Below are positions 1-5,332 of a DNA stretch of 8,611 bases, piece by piece. The notes beneath the pieces are model-generated. The model was given only the letters and a program-made list of their open reading frames with translations. It had not been told where the DNA came from and ran no database searches. The stretch is taken from positions 272,055-280,665 of the forward strand of contig DHWY01000002.1 in the NCBI GenBank assembly GCA_002413425.1. The letters run 5' to 3'. Made by a program: the position numbers and the translations under genes. Source of the DNA: Candidatus Saccharibacteria bacterium UBA5170. Its GTDB lineage: Bacteria; Patescibacteriota; Saccharimonadia; Saccharimonadales; Saccharimonadaceae. Positions within the stretch are counted from its first letter, which is position 1. The number at the start of each line of letters is the position of its first letter.

Positions 1-824
1 GAAATCGGTTGATAAGCCAAGTGTTTGCGATCCTCATGCACAATATATTCATAGGTAACGTAGTCAAAATACGTACGATGAGGACGGTTGTCGCTATCGA
101 GCGTCGTAATAATCACGTCTTTGTATTCAATCCCCTGGCTGGGCAACCAATCCCGCAAATATCGTCCGGCGTGGGTAATGTTGCCACCCTTTCCAATGAC
201 CTCGTTGGGGGCATCTTGAGGATGCTCAACAAGGTGGAACGAGTGGAACTGCGGACCGAACTTCTGTTTCAACCGCAGGGCGGTTTGTTTAATACCCTCA
301 CCGCCCCTTTGTTCATAGGCGATAGTGACAATAAGCTTTTTATTGTCGTAGGTCGTATCGAGAATCGACTGAATTGTTGGCTCAAGGACTTCGTATGACT
401 CATTGTAAGCCGCCACAATCACCGCGTTATAGAGCTGTGAGGGACGCGGGAATGTCCGTGAATCTGCTGAGATAAGTCGTAAATTCTCTTTATGGGCAAT
501 CGCCCCAAAGGTTTTATCTTTTACGTCTTTCATTTTATCGTACGAGGACTCTGGATATTCGAGATCACCCAGTCGCGCTTTCCAGTTAACTGTCTGCGCC
601 TTCTCGAGTCGGTTGCGTCCCCCGATAGTATGGTAAGCAATACCAACCGCCTTGACGATTAAGGTAATAATGACGAACATCAGATAAATAGCGGCCAGTA
701 ACGGACTCACCAGCGATAAGACGACAAGCAGGACGATGGCCCCGTAGCTGAGGATGGCCGGCAGCATTTCAAAGAAACGATAGCTGGCGGTCCTTTTACC
801 AAGTGGGATTTCAAGATCTACCAT
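1..824 (-). CDS. Membrane-associated family 2 glycosyltransferase, C-terminus cut by the window edge
   Basis: An open minus-strand frame from ATG at 824 runs off the left edge after 274 codons with no stop. Two hydrophobic segments (residues about 21-40 and 42-64) precede a GT-A type glycosyltransferase domain: the nucleotide-binding start VIVAAYNES (135-143), a GKGGN loop (211-215), and TLDSDN (241-246), which carries the DxD-like metal/sugar-nucleotide motif. This order is typical of processive GT2 enzymes that build cell-surface polysaccharide at the cytoplasmic face of the membrane; the acceptor-site motifs and later membrane helices would lie outside the window. The start is 7 nt after the stop of the small membrane protein gene, with no Shine-Dalgarno sequence, so translation is probably coupled. 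The two are likely co-transcribed from the tRNA-Thr promoter. Family assignment is firm; donor and product cannot be told. Confidence 0.85.
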   Translation of the reverse strand, partial: MVDLEIPLGKRTASYRFFEMLPAILSYGAIVLLVVLSLVSPLLAAIYLMFVIITLIVKAVGIAYHTIGGRNRLEKAQTVNWKARLGDLEYPESSYDKMKDVKDKTFGAIAHKENLRLISADSRTFPRPSQLYNAVIVAAYNESYEVLEPTIQSILDTTYDNKKLIVTIAYEQRGGEGIKQTALRLKQKFGPQFHSFHLVEHPQDAPNEVIGKGGNITHAGRYLRDWLPSQGIEYKDVIITTLDSDNRPHRTYFDYVTYEYIVHEDRKHLAYQPI

Positions 825-831
825 TGTATTA

Positions 832-1206
832 CTACGGCGACCAGACGTTCAATACCGTAAAGGCCGTTGTCCATGCCAGCAGTATAATAACGATTCCGAG
901 CCATGCAAATGCGATAGCCAGTGAATGGCCCTTAACCATAAAAAGTTTAACAGTAAGAATAACGTGAATTATGGCAACAAAGAAGCCGAAAAGTCCGAAA
1001 CTAAAGAGGTAAAACCACTGGTCACGATACAAGTGGGCCACGCCAAACGCAGAGTAATGTGATACGAGCTGGAGGTCGCTTGGGTGCACTTTGAACCCGA
1101 TATAGACAACAAAGCTAAACGCCAGCAGAAGGAGCGCGCTACAGAGTATCAATAGATACCTATTGGCGACGAGTAGTATAAATGATTCTTGTATAGTTTT
1201 TTTCAT
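832..1206 (-). CDS. Small three-helix membrane protein of unknown function
   Basis: A 124-residue protein with a short basic start (MKK) and three predicted membrane helices at about residues 16-40, 66-88 and 94-118. A soluble stretch between helices 1 and 2 contains HPSDLQLVSHYSAFGVAH. I do not recognise a named family. ATG at 1204-1206 is only 12 nt after the CCA end of tRNA-Thr on the same strand and has no Shine-Dalgarno sequence, so the message probably starts at the tRNA 3' processing site. Its stop (TAG, 832-834) is 7 nt before the glycosyltransferase start. Co-expression suggests a helper role in the same envelope polysaccharide step, but that is inference only. Confidence 0.7.
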   Translation of the reverse strand: MKKTIQESFILLVANRYLLILCSALLLLAFSFVVYIGFKVHPSDLQLVSHYSAFGVAHLYRDQWFYLFSFGLFGFFVAIIHVILTVKLFMVKGHSLAIAFAWLGIVIILLAWTTAFTVLNVWSP

Positions 1207-1218
1207 AAGTCTAAAATG

Positions 1219-1294
1219 TGGAGCCGCTGTCCGGATTTGAACCGGAGACCTACGCTTTACGAAAGCGCCGCTCTACCAGCTGAGCTACAGCGGC
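1219..1294 (-). tRNA. tRNA-Thr (anticodon CGT)
   Basis: The cloverleaf reads cleanly on the minus strand. The acceptor stem GCCGCTG/CAGCGGC is a perfect 7 bp. The D stem is GCTC/GAGC. The anticodon stem GCGCT/AGCGT encloses the loop TTCGTAA, placing anticodon CGT at 1261-1259. The T arm is TCCGG-TTCAAAT-CCGGA. Discriminator T (1222) is followed by an encoded CCA (1221-1219). It decodes ACG threonine codons. A protein gene starts 12 nt beyond the CCA. Confidence 0.96.
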
Positions 1295-1315
1295 ACTCAA
1301 TCGATCACTTTGACA

Positions 1316-1343
1316 ATTATACCACTTCGGGCAGAGGAAACAA
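1316..1343 (-). promoter_or_regulatory. Promoter for tRNA-Thr and the downstream membrane genes
   Basis: On the minus strand a consensus -10 TATAAT (1316-1321) has a 16-bp spacer to a weak -35 TTGTTT (1338-1343). Transcription would start near 1309, giving a leader of about 15 nt before the mature tRNA 5' end, to be removed by RNase P. No other promoter is evident before the two protein genes that follow. Confidence 0.7.
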
Positions 1344-1358
1344 ACGCCGTCTCCTCTG

Positions 1359-1387
1359 TTGCACCAGACATCAAAAACTGCTATCAT
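1359..1387 (+). promoter_or_regulatory. Promoter for tRNA-Asp
   Basis: The -35 TTGCAC (1359-1364), a 17-bp spacer and the -10 TATCAT (1382-1387) predict a start near 1394, about 18 nt before the tRNA. An alternative -10 is CATACT (1385-1390). The promoter is back to back with the tRNA-Thr promoter in a 117-bp interval between the two tRNAs. Confidence 0.6.
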
Positions 1388-1411
1388 ACTGTAAGTTCAC
1401 GACGCACATAC

Positions 1412-1487
1412 GGGCTCGTAGTGAAGTGGTTATCACGCCTCCCTGTCACGGAGGAGATCGCCGGTTCAAATCCGGTCGAGCCCGCCA
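1412..1487 (+). tRNA. tRNA-Asp (anticodon GTC)
   Basis: The acceptor stem is GGGCTCG/CGAGCCC and the D stem GTGA/TCAC. The anticodon stem CCTCC/GGAGG holds loop CTGTCAC with anticodon GTC at 1445-1447. The T arm is GCCGG-TTCAAAT-CCGGT, followed by discriminator G (1484) and encoded CCA (1485-1487), 76 nt in all. It decodes aspartate GAC and GAU. Its 3' end is imitated by degenerate copies downstream (see the repeat entries). Confidence 0.97.
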
Positions 1488-1556
1488 CGAAACAAGTTCA
1501 CCTTTCTGGTGGACTTTTTTCGTGCCAGTTTACTGAAGATAATCCGGTCGAATGCC
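1482..1556 (+). repeat. Repeat unit copy A, including the tRNA-Asp tail
   Basis: The unit starts within the tRNA-Asp 3' end (CCGCCACGAA) and passes through the terminator hairpin and GCCAGTTTACT. It ends in GATAATCCGGTCGA (1538-1551), a near copy of the tRNA-Asp T-arm/acceptor segment at 1470-1480. A second copy, split in two, lies at 1987-2035 and 2131-2165. The hairpin part matches it at about 43 of 49 positions and the tail shares GCCAGTTTACT and GATAATCCGGTCGA exactly. It looks like duplicated material anchored on the tRNA 3' end. Confidence 0.75.
1486..1524 (+). terminator. Rho-independent terminator of tRNA-Asp
   Basis: The stem AAGTTCACC (1494-1502) pairs with GGTGGACTT (1508-1516) through one wobble, around loop TTTCT. 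The arms extend outward as CACGAAA/TTTCGTG across one C-T mismatch. Six T residues (1515-1520) lie at the 3' side. The outer arm includes the last two bases of the tRNA CCA, so the fold would compete with the mature tRNA end. Confidence 0.8.
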
Positions 1557-1566
1557 ATGTTGTTTC

Positions 1567-1595
1567 TTGACTTATTGTCATTTTTATGCTAATGT
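1567..1595 (+). promoter_or_regulatory. Promoter predicting a leaderless mRNA for the 102-residue gene
   Basis: The -35 TTGACT (1567-1572), a 17-bp spacer and an extended -10 (TG at 1587-1588, TAATGT at 1590-1595) form a good promoter. Start about 7 nt after the -10 would be at or beside the ATG at 1602, and no Shine-Dalgarno sequence is present. Confidence 0.65.
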
Positions 1596-1601
1596 TTACA
1601 T

Positions 1602-1910
1602 ATGAAAAACGAAAAAACACCAACAGAATTCAATAAACCAGAAGTAACTAATCAATTAGACACTACGCCCGAAGACCTATACGCGGAGCATCGGCGTGCT
1701 GCCACAGCAGTAAAACTTGCTAACGCGGCTTTTGAATCTACCGAGGCCCCCTTATTTAAACAGTTTGAGGCCGGTCGGGTAGCAATCGCCAAAGACAAAT
1801 ACGATTCAAATATCGAACGGACTTCTGCTCACTACCGACAGAACCAAGCCGCCTACCATGACCAAGCACTCGCCGATTCTCAAGCGGCGGGCGTTGAAAT
1901 CAAGCAATAG
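1602..1910 (+). CDS. Small soluble hypothetical protein between repeat copies
   Basis: A 102-residue, very hydrophilic protein with no signal peptide or membrane segment. Residues 1-24 are rich in Asn, Thr and Pro and probably disordered. Residues 25-95 are Ala/Glu/Lys/Gln-rich and likely form one or two long helices, with a run such as EHRRAATAVKLANAAFES. I recognise no family. A good promoter directly upstream with the predicted start at the ATG, and a hairpin about 80 nt after the stop, support a real single-gene transcript. It lies between two copies of a tRNA-Asp-derived repeat, so it may be an acquired cargo gene. A function cannot be proposed from the sequence. Confidence 0.65.
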   Translation: MKNEKTPTEFNKPEVTNQLDTTPEDLYAEHRRAATAVKLANAAFESTEAPLFKQFEAGRVAIAKDKYDSNIERTSAHYRQNQAAYHDQALADSQAAGVEIKQ

Positions 1911-1990
1911 CAGTCTTTACTTAATAGACTGGCGCTAACGCCGTACTCATGGATACGAAAGAGTTCCATACCTGCCCCGCTACGGTCCGC

Positions 1991-2029
1991 CACGAATAAA
2001 GTTCACCTATTAGGTGGACTTTATTCGTG
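1991..2029 (+). terminator. Long hairpin, likely terminator of the 102-residue gene
   Basis: CACGAATAAAGTTCACCTA (1991-2009) pairs with TAGGTGGACTTTATTCGTG (2011-2029) along its whole length with a single G-T wobble. The tip would open to a small loop. It is the counterpart of the tRNA-Asp terminator but has a broken T run (TTTATT), and the extra pairing suggests compensatory change. It lies about 80 nt after the 1910 stop. The symmetrical stem could work in either direction. Confidence 0.6.
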
Positions 2030-2035
2030 CCAGTT

Positions 2036-2137
2036 CGTCTGGACTTTAACCGGCTAGCCCGAAGGGCGCCGGGTCGCGTAGTGCAGTGAGGTCAAAATGT
2101 GTTTACACATTTTGACGAGCAAACGAAGGAGCCAGTT
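2036..2137 (+). mobile_element. Candidate miniature insert with hairpins, flanked by GCCAGTT
   Basis: Compared with copy A, copy B is interrupted by about 95 bp (2036-2130) bounded by GCCAGTT at 2029-2035 and 2131-2137, as a 7-bp target duplication would look. Inside are a hairpin CCGGC-TA-GCCC-GAA-GGGC-GCCGG (2050-2072, with its first two arms separated by a TA bulge) and a perfect 11-bp inverted repeat GTCAAAATGTG/CACATTTTGAC around TTTA (2091-2116). It has no coding capacity. I see no convincing terminal inverted repeats, so a REP-like or MITE-like nature is a hypothesis. Deletion from copy A is the alternative. Confidence 0.4.
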
Positions 2138-2207
2138 TACTAGCGATAATCCGGTCGAGTCCGCTAAGCTACCTACGTTCAAACGAAGCCATTTTACGAC
2201 TTCTTTT

Positions 2208-2216
2208 TGTTATACT
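2208..2216 (+). promoter_or_regulatory. Extended -10 promoter predicting a leaderless PPC-domain mRNA
   Basis: TG at 2208-2209 and TATACT at 2211-2216 form a strong extended -10, with no clear -35 at the usual distance. The ATG at 2224 is 7 nt beyond the box, where transcription should begin, and there is no Shine-Dalgarno sequence. Confidence 0.6.
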
Positions 2217-2223
2217 AAAAGAC

Positions 2224-2631
2224 ATGAAATTATATACTGTCCGATTACACCCAAAGCAGGATTTAAGGCAAGAACTTCGAAAGTTTGCTGCCCTGAATAA
2301 TATCCAGGCGGGATTCATATTGACCTGCGTTGGGGCTCTGGCGTGCATGAACGTCAGAATGGCCGGTGCCACGCCTGACAAACAGATAGTCAAGGAGCTC
2401 AATGAAGAGTTTGAAATAGTATCACTTGTAGGTACCCTTACGGCGGACGACTGCCATCTTCACGTGGCCGGCTCGAACACAGAAGGCGTAGTTATCGGTG
2501 GGCACTTAAAAAACGGCTCGCTAATAGGTGTGACGGCGGAAATAGTAATCGGCGAGGACGATACCGTCGTTTATCAACGAGCTATGGATAGCGAGACTGG
2601 GTTTGAAGAACTGGAAGTAAAAAAACGATAA
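2224..2631 (+). CDS. PPC (DUF296) domain protein
   Basis: A 135-residue single-domain protein. The signature spans residues 70-110: GTLTADDCHLHV, then GVVIGGHL and LIGVTAEIVIGE. This is the hallmark of the PPC/DUF296 fold (PF03479), in which the HLH and GGH histidines (His78, His80, His94) sit in a trimer and may bind metal. Prokaryotic members of this length usually stand alone, whereas plant members are fused to AT-hooks and bind DNA. Biochemical function of the bacterial ones is not settled. The start is chosen because the -10 box lies 7 nt upstream and the N-terminus matches family length. The gene appears to be a single-gene transcript; a separate promoter serves the depolymerase 160 nt downstream. 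Confidence 0.85.
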   Translation: MKLYTVRLHPKQDLRQELRKFAALNNIQAGFILTCVGALACMNVRMAGATPDKQIVKELNEEFEIVSLVGTLTADDCHLHVAGSNTEGVVIGGHLKNGSLIGVTAEIVIGEDDTVVYQRAMDSETGFEELEVKKR

Positions 2632-2717
2632 TTTACTACTACCCCACCTAGGCTATAGCCCTACAAAGTTCACGCTACTAACGAAGTATAAGTGTTGTAT
2701 ATATAACGTTTCGAAAT

Positions 2718-2748
2718 TTGATTTATTATGTAATTAGTGTGTTATGCT
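2718..2748 (+). promoter_or_regulatory. phaZ: Probable promoter of the PHA depolymerase gene
   Basis: In an AT-rich stretch, TTGATT (2718-2723) and TATGCT (2743-2748) are 19 bp apart, or 18 to the shifted TTATGC. A second possible extended -10 is TG-C-TAAGAT (2751-2759). Either predicts a conventional 5' leader of about 30-40 nt carrying the Shine-Dalgarno sequence, unlike the leaderless neighbours. Confidence 0.45.
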
Positions 2749-2793
2749 TTTGCTAAGATTAGAGAATCCTGAGTCCTGGGAGGGCACAATACA

Positions 2794-4182
2794 ATGACGA
2801 CCGAACTGCTAACGGCTGATTCTCAACCATATAACCACAACCTGTGTGAAAATATCGAGCATTTTAAAAATACTGCCAGTGCAGTCGATTTGGGAATCTC
2901 CGCCGTGGCTGCATGGCAAATGTGGGGACTGTCTTTGATGGAATCGGCGGGATGTGGCGCACCGGAATTAATAAAGGATACTCGAAATTTTATTACAGCT
3001 ACCACCACAATATCCGAGCAGCTATCACGGACGTATAAAAAACCAGAGTTCGGTCTCAACGAAACAATGATTGACGGCATGGAAGTCGCCGTGGCGATAG
3101 AAAAGGTCGAAGGTCGGGAAAAAGCATTTGGCTCGTTACTACACTTTAAACGCGACACTGACCGAAACGACCCGAAGGTATATATTGTCGCGCCAACCTC
3201 AGGTCACTTCTCGACCCTCCTACGTGATACGGTCAGGCAGCTACTGCCGAGCCACGATGTGTACATAACTGATTTTAATGATGCCAGCACAATCCCAATT
3301 GAAGAGGGTGACTTCGGGCTCGACGATTACGTTGGCCATGTACAGGAAGATATGCGCGCAATCGGCCCTGACTGCCACGTGCTTTCAATCTGTCAATCGA
3401 CGGTACCGGTACTAGCAGCAGTGGCCGACATGGCAAAAAATAACCCAGATCAACAGCCAGCGCTCAGCCTGACACTGATGGCGGGACCGCTCGATACGGC
3501 TGCGGCGGAAACAGCCGTGACAAAATTTGCTGACGAGCATAATATCGACTGGTTCCAGCGCAACCTGATTGGTAAAGTCGCTGCCAAGTATCCTGGAGCG
3601 GGGCGACTTATTTACCCTGGGGCCTCACAGCTTGGTGCTTTTATTGCAATGAATACCCCGAAACACGTCGACTCCTTCAAAAAACTGTTCCTCTACAGAG
3701 CTTCCGGCAATCAAGTCGAAGCCGACAAAATAGCAGCTTTTTATACGGAATACCAATCAGTGTCGGGAATGACCGCCAAGTTTTATATGGATACGATACG
3801 GAAGGTATTCAAAGAAAGGCAGCTCGCGCGTGGCATCATGAGACGCGATAACGGAAATCTGATCGAGCCGTCTTACATAACAATGCCCCTGCTGACCATC
3901 GAAGGTGGCAAAGATGACATCTGCGCCGAAGGTCAGACGACGGTGGCGCACCAACTATGTTCAGGTATCGCAACAGAGGACAAAAGTCATTTCGTCCATC
4001 CCGAAGCTGGTCATTACAGCGTCTTTAGCGGTCAAAAATGGACGGATGAAATTGCCCCTCGTTTTGCTGATCACATTCGCCAAGCGGCAGAGGCTAAGGG
4101 TGTTGTCTACACTCCCGCGGCCTGCAAAACTATCAAATCTGATTGTTGGGACCCAAAGAGGAAGCAGCGGGCTCACAGCTAG
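2794..4182 (+). CDS. phaZ: Intracellular-type polyhydroxyalkanoate (PHB) depolymerase
   Basis: A 462-residue alpha/beta-hydrolase matching the intracellular PHB depolymerase family (PhaZ, TIGR01849 type), which cuts short-chain polyhydroxyalkanoate in native granules to hydroxyacids. Visible motifs in order are: KPEFGL and IDGMEVAV (83-100); the strand and oxyanion region VAPTSGHFSTLLRDTV (132-147); DVYITDFNDA (155-164); nucleophile elbow ICQSTVPVLAAV with Cys200; SLTLMAGPLD (225-234); YPGASQLGAFIAMN; the acid in LTIEGGKDDI (Asp374, less likely Asp375); and His407 in EAGHYSVFSG. The Cys-Asp-His spacing agrees with the triad known for Ralstonia PhaZ1. There is no signal peptide, so it acts in the cytoplasm. 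The start has a Shine-Dalgarno GGGAGG (2778-2783) 10 nt upstream. The C-terminal 25 residues are basic and extend past the family core. No PHA synthase or phasin gene is nearby. Confidence 0.93.
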   Translation: MTTELLTADSQPYNHNLCENIEHFKNTASAVDLGISAVAAWQMWGLSLMESAGCGAPELIKDTRNFITATTTISEQLSRTYKKPEFGLNETMIDGMEVAVAIEKVEGREKAFGSLLHFKRDTDRNDPKVYIVAPTSGHFSTLLRDTVRQLLPSHDVYITDFNDASTIPIEEGDFGLDDYVGHVQEDMRAIGPDCHVLSICQSTVPVLAAVADMAKNNPDQQPALSLTLMAGPLDTAAAETAVTKFADEHNIDWFQRNLIGKVAAKYPGAGRLIYPGASQLGAFIAMNTPKHVDSFKKLFLYRASGNQVEADKIAAFYTEYQSVSGMTAKFYMDTIRKVFKERQLARGIMRRDNGNLIEPSYITMPLLTIEGGKDDICAEGQTTVAHQLCSGIATEDKSHFVHPEAGHYSVFSGQKWTDEIAPRFADHIRQAAEAKGVVYTPAACKTIKSDCWDPKRKQRAHS

Positions 4183-4187
4183 TTTTT

Positions 4188-4217
4188 ATCAGGACGTTAC
4201 GGCCGTGACGTCCTGAT
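4188..4217 (+). terminator. Hairpin between convergent phaZ and rsgA
   Basis: ATCAGGACGT (4188-4197) pairs perfectly with ACGTCCTGAT (4208-4217) around a loop of about 10 nt containing ACGGCCGT. It starts 5 nt after the phaZ stop and ends at the base before the rsgA stop codon, so it can close both transcripts. Neither strand has a T run after the stem (five T lie before it on the plus strand), so intrinsic termination may be weak. It could instead stabilise 3' ends. Confidence 0.55.
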
Positions 4218-5288
4218 TCAATACAGTTCACCGTCCGAGGCGAGTTTTTCGTCCAGCTGCGCCGCTTTGCGCAGCCGTCTGGCGCGTTGTTTTTTTTGCT
4301 TGGCCGACAGTGAAGCCACGGCGAAGGCAGTAGCACGGAGTTCATTTTTTAGTTTCAGGTAACTTTCAAGGCGAGCCGCAGGGAGTGCGTGTTGCGCAAT
4401 CGCCTGTAGTACCGCACAATTCAGTTCTTTGGTGTGGCTACAATTACGAAATTCGCAGTGACTGGCCAGTTCTTCAACATCTTTAAAACTGCTGGATAAG
4501 TACTCCTCTTCACCCCATAGCTGAAGCTCGCGAATACCTGGCGTATCGATAATCAAGCCACCACCAGGCAAGACAAAGAGTTCACGGTGACTAGTAGTGT
4601 GGCGCCCCATAGAATCCGATTCGCGGACGGCCGCGGTTTTTTGACGCTCATCACCCAGCAAAGCATTAGTCAACGTCGACTTCCCTACCCCTGACGAGCC
4701 CAGGAAGACGGCAGTCTTACCCTCTGATACGACAGCTCTTACTTCCTCGATACCCTCCCCCACTGTTGCGGTCGTAATAATAAACGGGACGTTCAAGCTT
4801 TTGATAATAGCTAACTTTTTCGGCAGATCAAGTGCCTTGTCTGCCTTATTGAAAATAAAGGTCGGCTCGATGTTGCTCTGTCGTAATTGATAGGTATAAC
4901 GTTCCAGCCGTGACGGACTAAAATCAAAATCAAGCGCCTGCACCACAAAAGCAATATCAACGTTCGTTGCTAGGACCTGCCGAGCATTACCCGTGCCGGC
5001 AGCTTTTCGATTGATCTCACTGACGCGTGGCAAGAGGGCGCGAATAATTGCCTTATCGTGATCACTGAGCTGCAGGGCGACCCAATCACCTACTTTTGGC
5101 AACTGGTACGGCTCGCTGCTATGAGTCAGCGCGCCGGCTATTTCAGCAATAGTCTCGGCGGGGGTCACAACCTTAAGGTAGCCGCCGTGATCGGCCACGA
5201 CACGCCCCGGAATACACTGCTCGAGCGCTAACTCGCGTAGTGCACTAGCAAAATAATCATTCCAGCCATATGTTTCTAAATCTATCAC
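4218..5288 (-). CDS. rsgA: Ribosome small-subunit biogenesis GTPase RsgA
   Basis: A 356-residue circularly permuted GTPase that checks and releases late 30S subunit precursors. An N-terminal OB-fold (about residues 25-90) binds the subunit. G motifs appear in permuted order: G4 NKAD (147-150), G1 GSSGVGKS (197-204), G2 threonines in GRHTTSH (229-234), G3 DTPG (248-251). A zinc knuckle follows with Cys278, Cys283, His285 and Cys291 (C-x4-C-x-H-x5-C). The tail 328-345 is strongly basic. All key residues are present and the length is normal. The start is GTG, not ATG, with no Shine-Dalgarno; a -10 TACACT lies 7 nt upstream, so the monocistronic mRNA may be leaderless. It also lies only 44 nt after sodA, so read-through is likely. 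The stop is TGA. Confidence 0.96.
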   Translation of the reverse strand: MIDLETYGWNDYFASALRELALEQCIPGRVVADHGGYLKVVTPAETIAEIAGALTHSSEPYQLPKVGDWVALQLSDHDKAIIRALLPRVSEINRKAAGTGNARQVLATNVDIAFVVQALDFDFSPSRLERYTYQLRQSNIEPTFIFNKADKALDLPKKLAIIKSLNVPFIITTATVGEGIEEVRAVVSEGKTAVFLGSSGVGKSTLTNALLGDERQKTAAVRESDSMGRHTTSHRELFVLPGGGLIIDTPGIRELQLWGEEEYLSSSFKDVEELASHCEFRNCSHTKELNCAVLQAIAQHALPAARLESYLKLKNELRATAFAVASLSAKQKKQRARRLRKAAQLDEKLASDGELY

Positions 5289-5301
5289 TAGTACTAGTGT
5301 A
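5286..5301 (-). promoter_or_regulatory. rsgA -10 box overlapping a 14-bp palindrome
   Basis: Minus-strand -10 TACACT (complement of 5296-5301) is followed after 7 nt by the GTG start. Perfect palindrome CACTAGTACTAGTG (5286-5299) covers the start codon, the predicted transcription start and most of the -10. No good -35 is seen. The palindrome could be an operator, a 5' hairpin, or chance. Confidence 0.45.
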
Positions 5302-5332
5302 GCCGATTCAGTGAATAATGCGACAGGACTAT

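Larger units (their letters stand above)
1987..2165 (+). repeat. Repeat unit copy B, split by an insert
   Basis: The left half 1987-2035 repeats the hairpin part of copy A (CCGCCACGAA to GTGCCAGTT, six differences in 49). The right half 2131-2165 repeats its tail (GCCAGTTTACT, three changed bases, GATAATCCGGTCGA). That tail continues to ATCCGGTCGAGTCCGC, which differs from the tRNA-Asp 3' end at one of 16 positions. Between the halves lies about 95 bp absent from copy A. Confidence 0.75.

Noticed and set aside
9..398. Plus-strand open frame of 129 codons
   Set aside because: It lies opposite the glycosyltransferase frame, whose motifs (AAYNES, DSDN) are unmistakable; no promoter or ribosome site precedes it.
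1310..1315. Perfect TTGACA on the plus strand
   Set aside because: No -10 box at 16-18 bp downstream; it overlaps the -10 of the opposite-strand tRNA-Thr promoter by chance.
1189..1570. Two plus-strand frames covering the tRNA-Thr and tRNA-Asp region
   Set aside because: They run through both tRNA genes and the terminator hairpin; translation is an accident of these RNA sequences.
1470..2165. CRISPR array
   Set aside because: Only two or three degenerate copies with unequal spacing, anchored on a tRNA 3' end, and no cas genes.
2097..2300. Plus-strand frame of 67 codons before and into the PPC gene
   Set aside because: It is built from repeat tail and overlaps the well-supported PPC-domain gene in another frame.
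2651..2660. Palindrome GGCTATAGCC after the PPC gene, with a nearby AAAGTTCAC resembling half of the repeat hairpin
   Set aside because: Too short, with no loop or T run for a terminator, and the half match lacks its partner arm.
3757..4345. Several short frames overlapping the 3' end of phaZ and rsgA on both strands
   Set aside because: All overlap strong family matches and have no initiation signals.
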